Notes: a model not told the origin generated them from the letters alone. Shown: positions 19,949-30,753, counted from the stretch's first letter. The stretch is 64,000 bases of DNA from Bacteroidota bacterium (GCA_027491085.1 JAIXWW010000009.1:248001-312000); one strand, 5' to 3'. Numbers and translations: made by a program.

Positions 19949-22174
19949 ATGATAAAAAAATACTTACCAGCTTTGGCATTAACTTTAGCTACATTTTGGG
20001 GTAATGCGCAAGTAACTCAAACCAATAAATTATCGGCTAATTTAATGCAATTGCTTAGCAAACCAAACGCTGTAAATAGCAGTAATAAAGCTGTTTTATC
20101 AAAAATAAAAGGGGAAACTTTTATTAGTACTTTAATAAAAGTTACTCCACAAATAAATGAAAAAAGCATTACACAATTAGGTGCGTTTATTGGCACAAAA
20201 GCGGGTAATATTTGGACTGTTCAAGTTCCTGTTTCGCAATTACAAAAATTTATTGCCATAACTCAAATTGATTATATTCAACTAGATGAACCCATTGCAA
20301 GTAATTTGGATGCAGCTATTAAATCGGCAAGAGCAGATTCTGTGCAAAATGGCATTAACTTGCCTTTAGCATATTCTGGTAAAGGGGTGGTTGTGGGTAT
20401 TATTGATGCAGGTTTTGATTATACGCATCCTACATTTTACGATACATCAGGTACCAATTTGCGCATAAAACGCGTTTGGGAACAACATAATGATGGTACG
20501 CCTCCAGTTGGTTATAATTATGGAAACGAGATAAGAGATACAGCAACTATGTCAGCCAAAGGTTTTGAAGTAAATAGTTTTTCGCATGGAACGCATGTAG
20601 GCGGAATAGCTGCAGGTTCGGGCTATGGAACCAATAAAAAATACCGTGGTTTAGCTTATGAAAGCGATATAGTAATAGTAGGTATTAAACCTGAAAAAAC
20701 GGAATGGAAAACCTCTGGCATGGCCAGTATTTTAGATGGTATGAATTATATTTACAACTATGCCAAATCGGTAAATAAACCTGCTGTAGTTAATTTAAGT
20801 TGGGGTAATTCTATCGGACCAAATGATGGTAGTTCATTATTCAGTCAAGCGTGTAATAATATGGTTGGAGAAGGTAAAATATTTGTATTGTCAGCAGGGA
20901 ATAATGGCGATGAAAATATCCATGTTCAAAAAACATTTACAAGTACCGATACTGCTTTACATAGCTTTGTTACTTTCCCAACTATCAATGGCGAAAAGCG
21001 CAACTGGATTGATGTTTGGGGCGAAGTTGGCAAGCAATTTTGTTTAAAAATTAGTTTATATAATGGCTCAACAGTGAGCAGTACAACAACTGATATTTGT
21101 TTAAATAACAATACATTGGATACATTTTTAATTGGTTCAAAAAATGATACCTGCTTTTTAACCATAACTGCCAAAGCTGCTGATTACAATGGCAAGCCAC
21201 ATATTTTAGTAGATGTATTTAGTAAAACAGCTGATAAGTTTTGTGTAAGTGTATTAGGACAAAATGGATTGGTACACATGTGGCAAGGTTTTGTAAACGA
21301 TTATAATGGTTATTATGGTTCATTTACTGCAGGTGGTTTTCCTTGGGGAACCGCAGGAAATAGTAATTATACTTTGGGCGAAATGGCAAGTACACAATCA
21401 GCAATTACCGTGGCGGCTTATGCTTCTAAAATTACTTTTAAAAACTTAGCAGGCTCTAATCAAAGTTATTCGGGTTACGCTTTTCCCGGTCAAATCACAC
21501 CATTTTCAAGTAAAGGTCCTACGGTAGATGGCAGAATTAAGCCAGATATAACCGCTCCAGGAATGACCATTGCTTCTGCTGTCAACTCATTTGATGTTTC
21601 TTATTTATTAGGTGGAAGTAATTATGCGCAAAGTGTAGCCAAGTTTACTTTTGCTAAAAATAACCGCGATTATTATTATGCCGAGGCAAGTGGTACATCT
21701 ATGTCATCGCCAATGGTTGCTGGAATAGTGGCTTTATTGCTCCAAGCAAATCCTAAGTTAACTCCAGCATTAATTAAAAATATCATTTTTAAAACAGCCA
21801 TTACCGATAGTTATACCAAACAACCTGTTGATTCAAGCCGATGGGGTGCAGGTAAAATTAATGCTTATGCTGCCATTAAACGCACCATTACTAGTATTGG
21901 AGTAACCGAACAAAAGTTTACTCAAACCCAAGTTAATTTATTTCCAAATCCAACTTCGGGCAGTTTTCAGTTGTATTGCAAAGCAACCCAAAACAACGAT
22001 TTGCAAGTAACCATTACCGACATTATGGGTAAAACCATACAACAACACAATTGGACTGCAAGTGCTGCCAATAATACCTTGACCATTGATTTAGGAAATG
22101 AAAACAAAGGAGTTTATTTTGTAAGCATAAGCAATGGTTTTAACACAGAGGTACGCAAAGTATTGGTTTATTAA
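19949..22174 (+). CDS. S8 (subtilisin-like) serine peptidase with T9SS type-A sorting domain
   Basis: VVGIIDAGFDYTHPTF, HGTHVGGIAAGS, GTSMSSPMVAGIVALL; C-terminal LFPNPTSGSFQLYC...NKGVYFVSISNG. Confidence 0.93.
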   Translation: MIKKYLPALALTLATFWGNAQVTQTNKLSANLMQLLSKPNAVNSSNKAVLSKIKGETFISTLIKVTPQINEKSITQLGAFIGTKAGNIWTVQVPVSQLQKFIAITQIDYIQLDEPIASNLDAAIKSARADSVQNGINLPLAYSGKGVVVGIIDAGFDYTHPTFYDTSGTNLRIKRVWEQHNDGTPPVGYNYGNEIRDTATMSAKGFEVNSFSHGTHVGGIAAGSGYGTNKKYRGLAYESDIVIVGIKPEKTEWKTSGMASILDGMNYIYNYAKSVNKPAVVNLSWGNSIGPNDGSSLFSQACNNMVGEGKIFVLSAGNNGDENIHVQKTFTSTDTALHSFVTFPTINGEKRNWIDVWGEVGKQFCLKISLYNGSTVSSTTTDICLNNNTLDTFLIGSKNDTCFLTITAKAADYNGKPHILVDVFSKTADKFCVSVLGQNGLVHMWQGFVNDYNGYYGSFTAGGFPWGTAGNSNYTLGEMASTQSAITVAAYASKITFKNLAGSNQSYSGYAFPGQITPFSSKGPTVDGRIKPDITAPGMTIASAVNSFDVSYLLGGSNYAQSVAKFTFAKNNRDYYYAEASGTSMSSPMVAGIVALLLQANPKLTPALIKNIIFKTAITDSYTKQPVDSSRWGAGKINAYAAIKRTITSIGVTEQKFTQTQVNLFPNPTSGSFQLYCKATQNNDLQVTITDIMGKTIQQHNWTASAANNTLTIDLGNENKGVYFVSISNGFNTEVRKVLVY

Positions 22175-22185
22175 TATTAAAAAAT

Positions 22186-23337
22186 ATGTCAACAATTGAA
22201 TCATTTATAAAAAGATACGCAATAGGTAAAGGAATAGTAAGTGGCTATTTATCGGTATTTTTTAGTTCTTTAGCCCTTGGAGGTGTTTTATGTTTTTATT
22301 TTCCTGAAATATTAACCACACCTGAATTTAGGGAAGTGTATACAGCCAAATCAATGAAGATTTTACTAACAGCTACGCTTATTATTTCAATGCTTTTTGG
22401 CTTAAGTAATGTGATATTGAGTACCAAAAGAGCCAGAGGTATTTGGGGAATTTTTATAGCTTGTGTAACCATAATTATTGGTGGATTTGATGTACAAGGA
22501 AGGGCAGTGGAAAAAGCTAATTGGCATTTAGGATTAGATTGGCTTTTACTAGATTTATTGCTAATGGCTATTATTTTTATTCCCATTGAAATGGTATTTC
22601 CTAAACGAGAAAATCAAGATAGGTTCCATACTGAATGGAGAACAGATTTAATTTACTTTACAATTAGCCATTTACTCATTCAGTTTTTTGGAGTAATTAC
22701 CCAAAAGCCTGCCGTGATATTTTTTGGTAAAATGAATTTAGAGTCATTCCAATTGTGGATTCAAAATTTGCCGTTGGGCCTTGAACTTCTTTTTGCTTTT
22801 TTTATTACCGATGTATTCCAATATTGGGCACATAGAATATTTCATTCTCACCAATATTTGTGGCGTTTTCATGCTGTTCACCACTCTACACAAACCATGG
22901 ATTGGCTAGCAGGAAGTAGGACTCATTTTATTGATATTTTCTTTACGCGCTCCATAACTTTTATTCCTTTGTATGTATGCGGATTTTCGCCATTGGTATT
23001 TAATGTTTACATTGTAGTAATTGCCATTCATGCGGTATTTATTCATGCCAATACGCGTATTAATATTGGTTTCTTAAAATATGTATTTACCACACCTCAA
23101 TACCATCATTGGCACCATTGTATTGAAGAAGATAAATATGGAAAAAACTTTGCTGTATTTTTCCCAGTTATTGATAGGATATTTGGCACTTATTATTTAC
23201 CCGAAAACGAATGGCCAAAAGGCACAGGACTAAACGAAGCACAATTTCCCGTAGGATATACCAAGCAATTAATTTATCCATTTAAAATAAATCCTTTTGA
23301 AGCCAAAATAGCTGACAATAAAGAGAGTAAAAGGTAA
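22186..23337 (+). CDS. Sterol desaturase / fatty acid hydroxylase family protein
   Basis: Histidine motifs HRIFHSHQYLWRFHAVHHS, TPQYHHWHH. Confidence 0.9.
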   Translation: MSTIESFIKRYAIGKGIVSGYLSVFFSSLALGGVLCFYFPEILTTPEFREVYTAKSMKILLTATLIISMLFGLSNVILSTKRARGIWGIFIACVTIIIGGFDVQGRAVEKANWHLGLDWLLLDLLLMAIIFIPIEMVFPKRENQDRFHTEWRTDLIYFTISHLLIQFFGVITQKPAVIFFGKMNLESFQLWIQNLPLGLELLFAFFITDVFQYWAHRIFHSHQYLWRFHAVHHSTQTMDWLAGSRTHFIDIFFTRSITFIPLYVCGFSPLVFNVYIVVIAIHAVFIHANTRINIGFLKYVFTTPQYHHWHHCIEEDKYGKNFAVFFPVIDRIFGTYYLPENEWPKGTGLNEAQFPVGYTKQLIYPFKINPFEAKIADNKESKR

Positions 23338-23357
23338 TTGCAATAAATAATTGTAAC

Positions 23358-23927
23358 ATGAAAAGATTAATATTCATCATTCCTTTAATACTACTTTTGT
23401 TTAAAGCTTGTAAGCCTGATAAAGGATGTGTTGATAATAATCAATGCCAATATCAGTTAGAAGAAGATTTAAATGTGGTGCCTTATAAAGACTTTTCTGA
23501 ACTGACTTTTATAAACAAAACAACGCGAGACACCTCTGTTTTTGTTGGGCAAGGATATGTATATGATTGGGGGAAATATGTAGCCCAAGAAGAATGCCCA
23601 CAAACCTATAACCTGCAACGCAGGTATATAATATTTAACTGTACAAAAAATACCGATCAAATTAGTATAGAAAATACGTTTATACAACCAGGTATTGAAA
23701 CGATGCGAATTAGTTATAGAAGCAATAGTATTAACATAACTCCTTTTGTTCTTTATTCAAAACCTTATAGTTTTGATAGTCTTTCAATTGAAAATAAATT
23801 ATATAGAAACATTAATGAATATCCTCAAAACAACCTCACTGTTTTTTATAACGCATCAGAAGGAATTGTAAAAATAATTTATCCATCAACTAAAGACACG
23901 TTGAATTTAGTAGACCTCAAATTATAA
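23358..23927 (+). CDS. Hypothetical lipoprotein
   Basis: Lipobox LLFKAC; no recognised domain. Confidence 0.6.
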   Translation: MKRLIFIIPLILLLFKACKPDKGCVDNNQCQYQLEEDLNVVPYKDFSELTFINKTTRDTSVFVGQGYVYDWGKYVAQEECPQTYNLQRRYIIFNCTKNTDQISIENTFIQPGIETMRISYRSNSINITPFVLYSKPYSFDSLSIENKLYRNINEYPQNNLTVFYNASEGIVKIIYPSTKDTLNLVDLKL

Positions 23928-23943
23928 AAATAAAGTTTGATAG

Positions 23944-24396
23944 CTAATACTTTATTCCTAGTCTTTGGTAAACAAAGCCTAAAAGCCAAGCCGGCCCAAT
24001 CAGTAAAAATTGTACATCTTTTAAAAACGAAGGTTTTTTGCCTTCAATTTGATGTCCGTAAAATTGGCCTAACCAAGCCAATATAAAAATGCCTAATGCT
24101 GTTTTCCAAAGTGCTACAGGCAAGTGGCTTAAAGCAATGGCTCCCATAAAACAAATAAAGTAAAACAACAATAAACCAATGGCCAATTTAGGCGATAATC
24201 GGGCATAAAATACAGTAGCAAATATCATTAATATGCCTGCTAAATTGAGCACTCCCGCCACAGGAACCAACGAAAATAAACACACAATACTAAAAAATAT
24301 ACTTGGCACACATATCCAATGAATTAATTTATTAGTTGGGTTTTGATGGCTTTCGCCATATTCGTTAAACCAATCTTGTATTGTTTTTTGAGCCAT
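23944..24396 (-). CDS. DUF962/Mpo1-like membrane protein
   Basis: WFNEYGESHQNPTNKLIHWICVPSIFFSIV; Mpo1/YGL010w-like pattern. Confidence 0.85.
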   Translation of the reverse strand: MAQKTIQDWFNEYGESHQNPTNKLIHWICVPSIFFSIVCLFSLVPVAGVLNLAGILMIFATVFYARLSPKLAIGLLLFYFICFMGAIALSHLPVALWKTALGIFILAWLGQFYGHQIEGKKPSFLKDVQFLLIGPAWLLGFVYQRLGIKY

Positions 24397-24414
24397 AAAT
24401 TTTATAGGTACTAA

Positions 24415-25824
24415 TTAACTATTTCTATAACTTTCAATTATCTCGGTAAGCGAAGTAGCTTGCTGCAGTTTGGGTAAAATTTCATAAATCAAAAAATAAT
24501 CGTCAAACTTTAAAAGTAAGCCTATTTCTAAGTGCTTTTTAGCTTCTTCTATTTGCCCGTTTTCATATAAGTAGCAAACCAAACGGTAATGATATTGATG
24601 GCAATCGTAATTTGTCTTTGCGGCTTCCAATATCATTTCAATGGCTTCTTTGGTAAATCCTTGAGTATATTTTACAAAACTCCAATCTAACCAAGCTTCC
24701 ATCATGGTAGCATCTAATTCTACCAATTTAGCATAAGTTTCTTCGCAATTTTCTATTTGATTTAAGCGGTATTGTGTTTCACCCAAAACCAATAAATATT
24801 CTGCATTATCTTGTTCCAACATACATGCACGTTGGTAAAAAGGCAGCGCTTCTTTGTTTTTATTTTCTTTTTCAAAAGTTAAACCAATGCCAAACCAAGC
24901 CTCCGCTATATTTGGGTTTAAATCGGTAGCTTTTTTGTAATTGGCTCTAGCTTCCTCGTTTTTATTCATACGTTCGTAGCAACCACCCAAATTACAATAG
25001 GTAATCGCATCAGCACCATCTTCGGCTATGGCACTTTTATATTCAGCTATGGCTTCATCGTAACGCTCTAACTCTACCAAAACATTGGCTTTATTAAATT
25101 TAGCAGCAGTAAATTCTTCATCAATTGCTAAGCAAAATTCATAAGCATCCAATGCTTCTTCAAACCTTTCGGTTTTATAATAAATAATGCCTAAATTATA
25201 CCAACCTGTAGTGCTGTATGGGTCGTTATCTATTAATTGTTTGTAATAAAAAATGGCATTTTCATAATCGCCTAATTGGTTAAAACAATGGCCTATTTCG
25301 TAATACGATTGTTCAATTTCGGGAAACTCTTCAATTAATATTTTAAAATATTCAACCGCTTTGGCATACATATCACAATCTTCGTAAACATAAGCTATTT
25401 CAAATAGCATATCCAAACGTTCATCTGTGTATTGCAGCGCTTTTTCAAAACAAATAGCAGCTTCGTTAAACTGGCGAAGATTAATTAAGGTTTCGCCTTT
25501 TAGCAAATGCAAATCGGTATTAAATGGTTCAAAATTTTCTACTGTTTCTAGTTCTTCTAAAGCGCTTTCGTAGCGTTCGCCTAAAATATAAACTTCGGCT
25601 TTTTGTAATAAAAACTCGCTATGCAATTGGTATAAATTTAAAGCATAGGTAACAGCAGCAAAAGCTTTTTTTAACTTATTGGTTTGTATATAATAATCAA
25701 TTATTCCTTCAAGAGTTTCAGCATCAAAGTATTCGGTGGTTTTGTTGCGCAACATCTTTTCGTAACGTTGTACATCATTGCTCACATCTTCACTTAAAAA
25801 GTCTTCACCATCCATCATACGCAA
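24415..25824 (-). CDS. Tetratricopeptide repeat protein
   Basis: Multiple TPR units (e.g. AEAWFGIGLTFEKENKNKEALPFYQRACML). Confidence 0.9.
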   Translation of the reverse strand: MRMMDGEDFLSEDVSNDVQRYEKMLRNKTTEYFDAETLEGIIDYYIQTNKLKKAFAAVTYALNLYQLHSEFLLQKAEVYILGERYESALEELETVENFEPFNTDLHLLKGETLINLRQFNEAAICFEKALQYTDERLDMLFEIAYVYEDCDMYAKAVEYFKILIEEFPEIEQSYYEIGHCFNQLGDYENAIFYYKQLIDNDPYSTTGWYNLGIIYYKTERFEEALDAYEFCLAIDEEFTAAKFNKANVLVELERYDEAIAEYKSAIAEDGADAITYCNLGGCYERMNKNEEARANYKKATDLNPNIAEAWFGIGLTFEKENKNKEALPFYQRACMLEQDNAEYLLVLGETQYRLNQIENCEETYAKLVELDATMMEAWLDWSFVKYTQGFTKEAIEMILEAAKTNYDCHQYHYRLVCYLYENGQIEEAKKHLEIGLLLKFDDYFLIYEILPKLQQATSLTEIIESYRNS

Positions 25825-25933
25825 AATTCAAATTGGTTTTACAAATATAAGTTCATAAATTATTTAAATGGTCTTTTTCAGGTCAGATATTTTATAAATA
25901 TTTGAAAACTTGATTAAAACAAACCTTTCGTTC

Positions 25934-28900
25934 ATGAGAAAATTATTTTCAATTATTTTTTTACTTCCAATTTCGGTTCAATTAATTGCACAAAGTGCAC
26001 CCAAAAAACTGAATCAAGCTAACTGGCAGCAACATGTAGCTTATACCATTTCTGTTAAGCTTGATGATAATAAAAACGCCCTAGATGGACAAATTAGTAT
26101 GGTTTATTCCAATAATTCTCCTGATGTACTAAACCAAATTTACATGCATGTATGGCCAAATGCTTATGCCAATAGAAATACTGCATTTGCCAAGCAACAT
26201 TTAGAAAACGGGAAAACCGATTTTTATTTTGCCAAACCTCAAGACCAAGGAAGCATTGATAGTTTAAATTTTATGGTTAATAATTCTTCTATAAAATGGA
26301 ATTTAACCAACGATATTGATATAGCTTTACTTACTTTAAACCAACCTTTAAAGCCAGGTGAAAAAATAACCATTAGCACACCTTTTTATGTTCAGTTACC
26401 AAAGGTTTATAGCCGTTTAGGTCAAGAAAAACAATTGTATTGCATCACTCAATGGTTTCCAAAACCGGCAGTTTACGATGTAAATGGATGGAACCCCATA
26501 CCCTATTTAGACCAAGGTGAGTTTTATAGCGAGTTTGGCAGCTTTGATGTAAGTATTACTTTACCCAAAAACTATGTTTTAGCAGCAACAGGTAATTTAC
26601 AAAACAAAGAAGAAGAAGCATTTTTAAATAAACTAGCTGAAAGCAATGCTAATCAATTTGCAGAAAGTCCCCTTTCAAGTAATGAATTTAAAACTGTTCG
26701 TTATTTACAAGATTCAGTTCACGATTTTGCGTGGTTTGCTAGTAAAGAATTTAATGTAAAAAAAGGAGAAGTAACCTTACAAAATGGCAAAAAAATAGCC
26801 ACCTGGTTATTTGCCAAACGTATGAATAACAGTGGTATTGGTTATATAAACGAGGGTGTAAAATATTACTCTGACCATATTGGAAATTACCCCTATAATT
26901 TAGCTCAAGTAGTTATTACTCCGCTTGAAGCAGGTGGAGGAATGGAATACCCAACCATTACCAATTGCGCCAGCATTGATAGAACAACCATTATTCATGA
27001 AGTAGGACACAATTGGTTTTATGGAATTTTAGGAAGCAACGAACGCGAGTACCCTTGGATGGACGAAAGTTTGAACACTTATTACGAAAGCCGTTGTACA
27101 CAGGAAAAAGAAGACGAAGCAAGAGCTAAAACGGCAGGACAAAAAGACTTTTTGAGAGATGTTTTCAATGTAGATTTAAAAGGTTTTGGCCAATCAAGAT
27201 TGCTTTATGGAATTACTGCACGAAAAAATGAAGATCAAGCTGGAAATTTGCCTTCTACCACTTATACAGACTTTAACTATGGCGCGATTATTTATGCCAA
27301 AAACCCCTTGAGTTTTTATATGCTGCAAAATTATTTAGGTAATGATAAGTTTGATGCCATGATGCATGCTTATTACGAAAAATGGAAATTTAAACACCCA
27401 TTGCCAAACGATTTCAGGCAACATGCCGAAGCATTTACCAACGAAAATTTAAACTGGTTTTTTGATGAAGTTTTAGGTTCTACTAAAAAAATGGATTACA
27501 AAATAATCCGCGTTAAAAACAACCAAGCCAAAGTTAAAAATGTAAGTGGTTTAAATGTTCCTTTTAGTTTGTCATCCACCAATCAATTCAATACACCCAT
27601 CAAAACAAAACAATTGGAAGGATTTATAGGTACGAAAACTTTTGATATTACCTCGCTCTTAAATAATAATGGTGTAGCCAATAATATTCAAATAGACCAA
27701 AATCAATCGAGTATTGAATTATACAGAAAAAACAATGCGCTTCACAAACCTTTGAGTGTTCGTTTCTTACCTGCTTTAGAAAATCCTAATAAGCGCCAAA
27801 TATTCTGTATTCCACTTTACGCATGGAATAAATACAATGGAAATATGCTAGGCTTGTTTATCAATAACGATTTTTTCCCTGACCAAAAAACAGAGTTTAA
27901 CTTTACGCCATTGTATAGTTTTACTACCCAAGATTGGAATGGTTACTTTGGTTTTGCAAAAAATTTATCTATTTCCAGCCATTTTATCAAGAGTATAAAA
28001 TTAGGTATAAATGTCGCTAGGTTTAGTACCATAGGTTTAATCGAGAATGGATTTGCCTTCAAGGATACAAGTGGTAATGATTCAGCTTATATGGATTTTA
28101 CATCTGGAACCATTTATGAAAAAATCGCTCCTTTTATTGAAATTGACTTCAAGCAAGCCAATGCAAGAAGCTTGTATAGTAATAAATTGCTTATTCGTCA
28201 TGTATCCATATTAGAAAATAAGCGAAATAGCGGTTACTTTAACAATTGGGCCAACCAAAGTATCTCAGCATTTGATGCAACACACACTTTCAAACATGAT
28301 TTAGCTACCTATCCTAGTCAATTAAAAACCAACCTTCAAATAGGTACTGGTAACTTTGATTACACAAGAATAAGCTCAGAATTTATTCAAGAGATTTCTT
28401 ATAGTACGAGTAAGAAAAAAGCAATAATTAGATTATTTGCTGGTACATTTTTACGAAGTAAATCAAATGATGGTTTTACAAGCACTAATATGGAAAGAAC
28501 TTTTTTTCAGGCTGGTGGAACAAATGGCAAAAACGATTACTTTTACGATGAAGCCATGTTTGGAAGAGCAGAAGCAAAACAACAAACTTTTTTGGCTCGC
28601 CAAGTGCTAAACAGAGATGCTGGATTTAGAAATTTTGTTAGCATTGGCAATACCAATACGTGGCTTACATCAGCTAATTTAACTTTGCCTTTTCCATTTA
28701 AATTGCCAATTGGGTTTTATTCAGATATGGTTTTTTGGGAAGGCCCTTCTAGCAGTATTAATGGAGGTTCAAACGAATTAGAAACCAAACTTAGCTACAG
28801 CGGAGGAGTTTACATTAGCATAGCTAAAAATGTGTTTGAAATTTATTTGCCATTGTTTGCAAGTGGAGATATAAAAAACTCATGGGAACTAAATAGCGGA

Positions 28901-28987
28901 TTTGACAATCCATTAAACAGAGCAAGTTTTATTTTAAACTTAAATGCAATCAACCCAATAAAATTGGCAAAAAATGCCATGAAATAA
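25934..28987 (+). CDS. M1 family metallopeptidase (aminopeptidase)
   Basis: GGGMEYPTITN; HEVGHNWFYGILGSNEREYPWMDESLN zinc motif HExxH-x18-E. Confidence 0.93.
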   Translation: MRKLFSIIFLLPISVQLIAQSAPKKLNQANWQQHVAYTISVKLDDNKNALDGQISMVYSNNSPDVLNQIYMHVWPNAYANRNTAFAKQHLENGKTDFYFAKPQDQGSIDSLNFMVNNSSIKWNLTNDIDIALLTLNQPLKPGEKITISTPFYVQLPKVYSRLGQEKQLYCITQWFPKPAVYDVNGWNPIPYLDQGEFYSEFGSFDVSITLPKNYVLAATGNLQNKEEEAFLNKLAESNANQFAESPLSSNEFKTVRYLQDSVHDFAWFASKEFNVKKGEVTLQNGKKIATWLFAKRMNNSGIGYINEGVKYYSDHIGNYPYNLAQVVITPLEAGGGMEYPTITNCASIDRTTIIHEVGHNWFYGILGSNEREYPWMDESLNTYYESRCTQEKEDEARAKTAGQKDFLRDVFNVDLKGFGQSRLLYGITARKNEDQAGNLPSTTYTDFNYGAIIYAKNPLSFYMLQNYLGNDKFDAMMHAYYEKWKFKHPLPNDFRQHAEAFTNENLNWFFDEVLGSTKKMDYKIIRVKNNQAKVKNVSGLNVPFSLSSTNQFNTPIKTKQLEGFIGTKTFDITSLLNNNGVANNIQIDQNQSSIELYRKNNALHKPLSVRFLPALENPNKRQIFCIPLYAWNKYNGNMLGLFINNDFFPDQKTEFNFTPLYSFTTQDWNGYFGFAKNLSISSHFIKSIKLGINVARFSTIGLIENGFAFKDTSGNDSAYMDFTSGTIYEKIAPFIEIDFKQANARSLYSNKLLIRHVSILENKRNSGYFNNWANQSISAFDATHTFKHDLATYPSQLKTNLQIGTGNFDYTRISSEFIQEISYSTSKKKAIIRLFAGTFLRSKSNDGFTSTNMERTFFQAGGTNGKNDYFYDEAMFGRAEAKQQTFLARQVLNRDAGFRNFVSIGNTNTWLTSANLTLPFPFKLPIGFYSDMVFWEGPSSSINGGSNELETKLSYSGGVYISIAKNVFEIYLPLFASGDIKNSWELNSGFDNPLNRASFILNLNAINPIKLAKNAMK

Positions 28988-29030
28988 TCCTATTTGGAAT
29001 AAAATGAATAGCTTTGCAACGAAATATTGA

Positions 29031-29099
29031 ATAGGCAATAGGCAATAGGCAATAGGCTAGAGGCGATAGCTAGAGGCTAGAGGCTAGAAGCCAGAAGCA
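29031..29099. repeat. Degenerate heptamer tandem repeat (about 10 units of ATAGGCA/AGAGGCT type)
   Basis: ATAGGCA ATAGGCA ATAGGCA ATAGGCT AGAGGCG ATAGCT AGAGGCT AGAGGCT AGAAGCC AGAAGCA. Confidence 0.9.
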
Positions 29100-29143
29100 A
29101 AATAACTAAGAACTAACTAACTATAAACTAAGAACTAATAAAA

Positions 29144-30691
29144 ATGAGTGCAACACAAACCTTTTCTCTTGATTTTTTAAAAGAGTTAAACTTAAAAGAA
29201 ATAAACGAAGGAACATCAACAGGGCAAAATCATTTTGCTGATGCAAACGCTGAAGTAAAAGAAATTTACTCGCCAGTAGATGGAAAATTAATAGGTAAAG
29301 TAAAATTTACCACCGAAGCTGAGTACAATAAAGTTATAGCAACTGCCGAAGAAGCTTTTAAAACTTGGCGTAAAATGCCAGCTCCAAAACGTGGTGAAAT
29401 TGTGCGTCAATACGGAAATTTATTACGCGATTATAAACAACCTTTAGGCCAATTGGTAAGCTACGAAATGGGAAAAAGCTTACAAGAAGGTTTGGGTGAA
29501 GTGCAAGAAATGATTGACATCTGCGATTTTGCTGTGGGTTTAAGCCGTCAATTAACTGGTTCAACCATGCACAGTGAAAGACCAAACCACAGAATGTATG
29601 AGCAATACCATCCGCTTGGAATAGTTGGAATCATTTCAGCGTTTAATTTCCCTGTTGCGGTTTGGAGTTGGAATAGTATGCTAGCTGCTGTTTGTGGCGA
29701 TGTGTGTGTTTGGAAACCCTCTGAAAAAACGCCACTTTCTGCAATTGCTTGCCAATTATTAATGGCTAAAACTTTAAAAGAAAACAATTTGCCAGAAGGA
29801 ATTTTCTGTTTGGTAAATGGCGATTATAAAGTAGGTGAATTAATGAGCAAAGACGAGCGTGTGCCATTGGTTTCAGCAACTGGTTCTACCCGTATGGGCC
29901 GCATAGTTGGTGCAACTGTAGCACAACGTTTTGGAAAAGCCTTATTAGAATTAGGTGGAAATAATGCCATAATTTTAACGCCAAATGCCAATTTAGATTT
30001 AGCCATGGTAGGTGTAGTTTTTGGTGCGGTAGGGACAGCAGGTCAACGCTGCACAACCACAAGGAGATTAATTATTCACGAAAGTATTTACGAAAAAGTA
30101 AAAGATAAATTGGTAAATGCCTACATGCAATTAACCATTGGAAATCCATTAACTGGCAATTTAGTTGGACCATTAATTGATAAAGATGCAGTGTCTGCTT
30201 ACTTAAATGCTATTGAGCAAGTAAAAGCCGAAGGTGGAAATGTACTTTGTGGTGCTGAGGTTATGCAAGGCGAAGGATACGAAAGTGGTTGTTATGTAAA
30301 ACCAACTATTTGCGAAGCTAAAAACAGCTTTAAAATAGTGCAACACGAAACTTTTGCTCCTATTCTTTATATCATGAAATACACAGATTTTGATGACGCT
30401 ATCGATATGCAAAATGGCGTTAAACAAGGTTTAAGCTCAAGCGTATTTACCGATAATTTGCAAGAAGCAGAAGCATTTTTAGCTCATTGGGGTAGCGATT
30501 GCGGAATAGCAAACGTTAATATTGGAACCAGTGGTGCTGAAATTGGTGGTGCATTTGGTGGCGAAAAAGAAACAGGCGGGGGTCGCGAAAGTGGCAGCGA
30601 TAGCTGGAAAGCTTATATGCGCAGACAAACCAATACCATTAACTACGGTAAGGAATTACCATTAGCACAAGGCATTAAGTTTGACCTTTAG
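29144..30691 (+). CDS. Aldehyde dehydrogenase family protein (ALDH7-like)
   Basis: HPLGIVGIISAFNFPVAVWSWN; LLELGGNNAIIL; GAVGTAGQRCTTTRRLI; GGEKETGGGRESGSDSWKAYMRRQTNTINYG. Confidence 0.93.
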   Translation: MSATQTFSLDFLKELNLKEINEGTSTGQNHFADANAEVKEIYSPVDGKLIGKVKFTTEAEYNKVIATAEEAFKTWRKMPAPKRGEIVRQYGNLLRDYKQPLGQLVSYEMGKSLQEGLGEVQEMIDICDFAVGLSRQLTGSTMHSERPNHRMYEQYHPLGIVGIISAFNFPVAVWSWNSMLAAVCGDVCVWKPSEKTPLSAIACQLLMAKTLKENNLPEGIFCLVNGDYKVGELMSKDERVPLVSATGSTRMGRIVGATVAQRFGKALLELGGNNAIILTPNANLDLAMVGVVFGAVGTAGQRCTTTRRLIIHESIYEKVKDKLVNAYMQLTIGNPLTGNLVGPLIDKDAVSAYLNAIEQVKAEGGNVLCGAEVMQGEGYESGCYVKPTICEAKNSFKIVQHETFAPILYIMKYTDFDDAIDMQNGVKQGLSSSVFTDNLQEAEAFLAHWGSDCGIANVNIGTSGAEIGGAFGGEKETGGGRESGSDSWKAYMRRQTNTINYGKELPLAQGIKFDL

Positions 30692-30692
30692 T

Positions 30693-30731
30693 TGGTAGTT
30701 GTCAGTTGATAGACCACAGACGATAGTCAAA
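30693..30731. repeat. Degenerate ~7-bp-periodic repeat (minus-strand copy of ACTATCGTCTgTGGTCTATCAACTGACAACTA)
   Basis: Reverse complement shares CTATCAACTGACAACTA with 46132-46158 and ACTATCGTCT-TGGTC-AT with 47282-47301. Confidence 0.8.
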
Positions 30732-30732
30732 G

Positions 30733-30753
30733 GCCCGGGTTAATAATTCGGGC
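30733..30753 (+). terminator. Intrinsic terminator downstream of aldehyde dehydrogenase
   Basis: GCCCGGGTT AAT AATTCGGGC followed by TTTTGTGTTTTT. Confidence 0.75.

Noticed and set aside
29031-29099. CRISPR-like array
   Set aside because: Units are 7 bp with no spacers; a simple tandem repeat, not CRISPR
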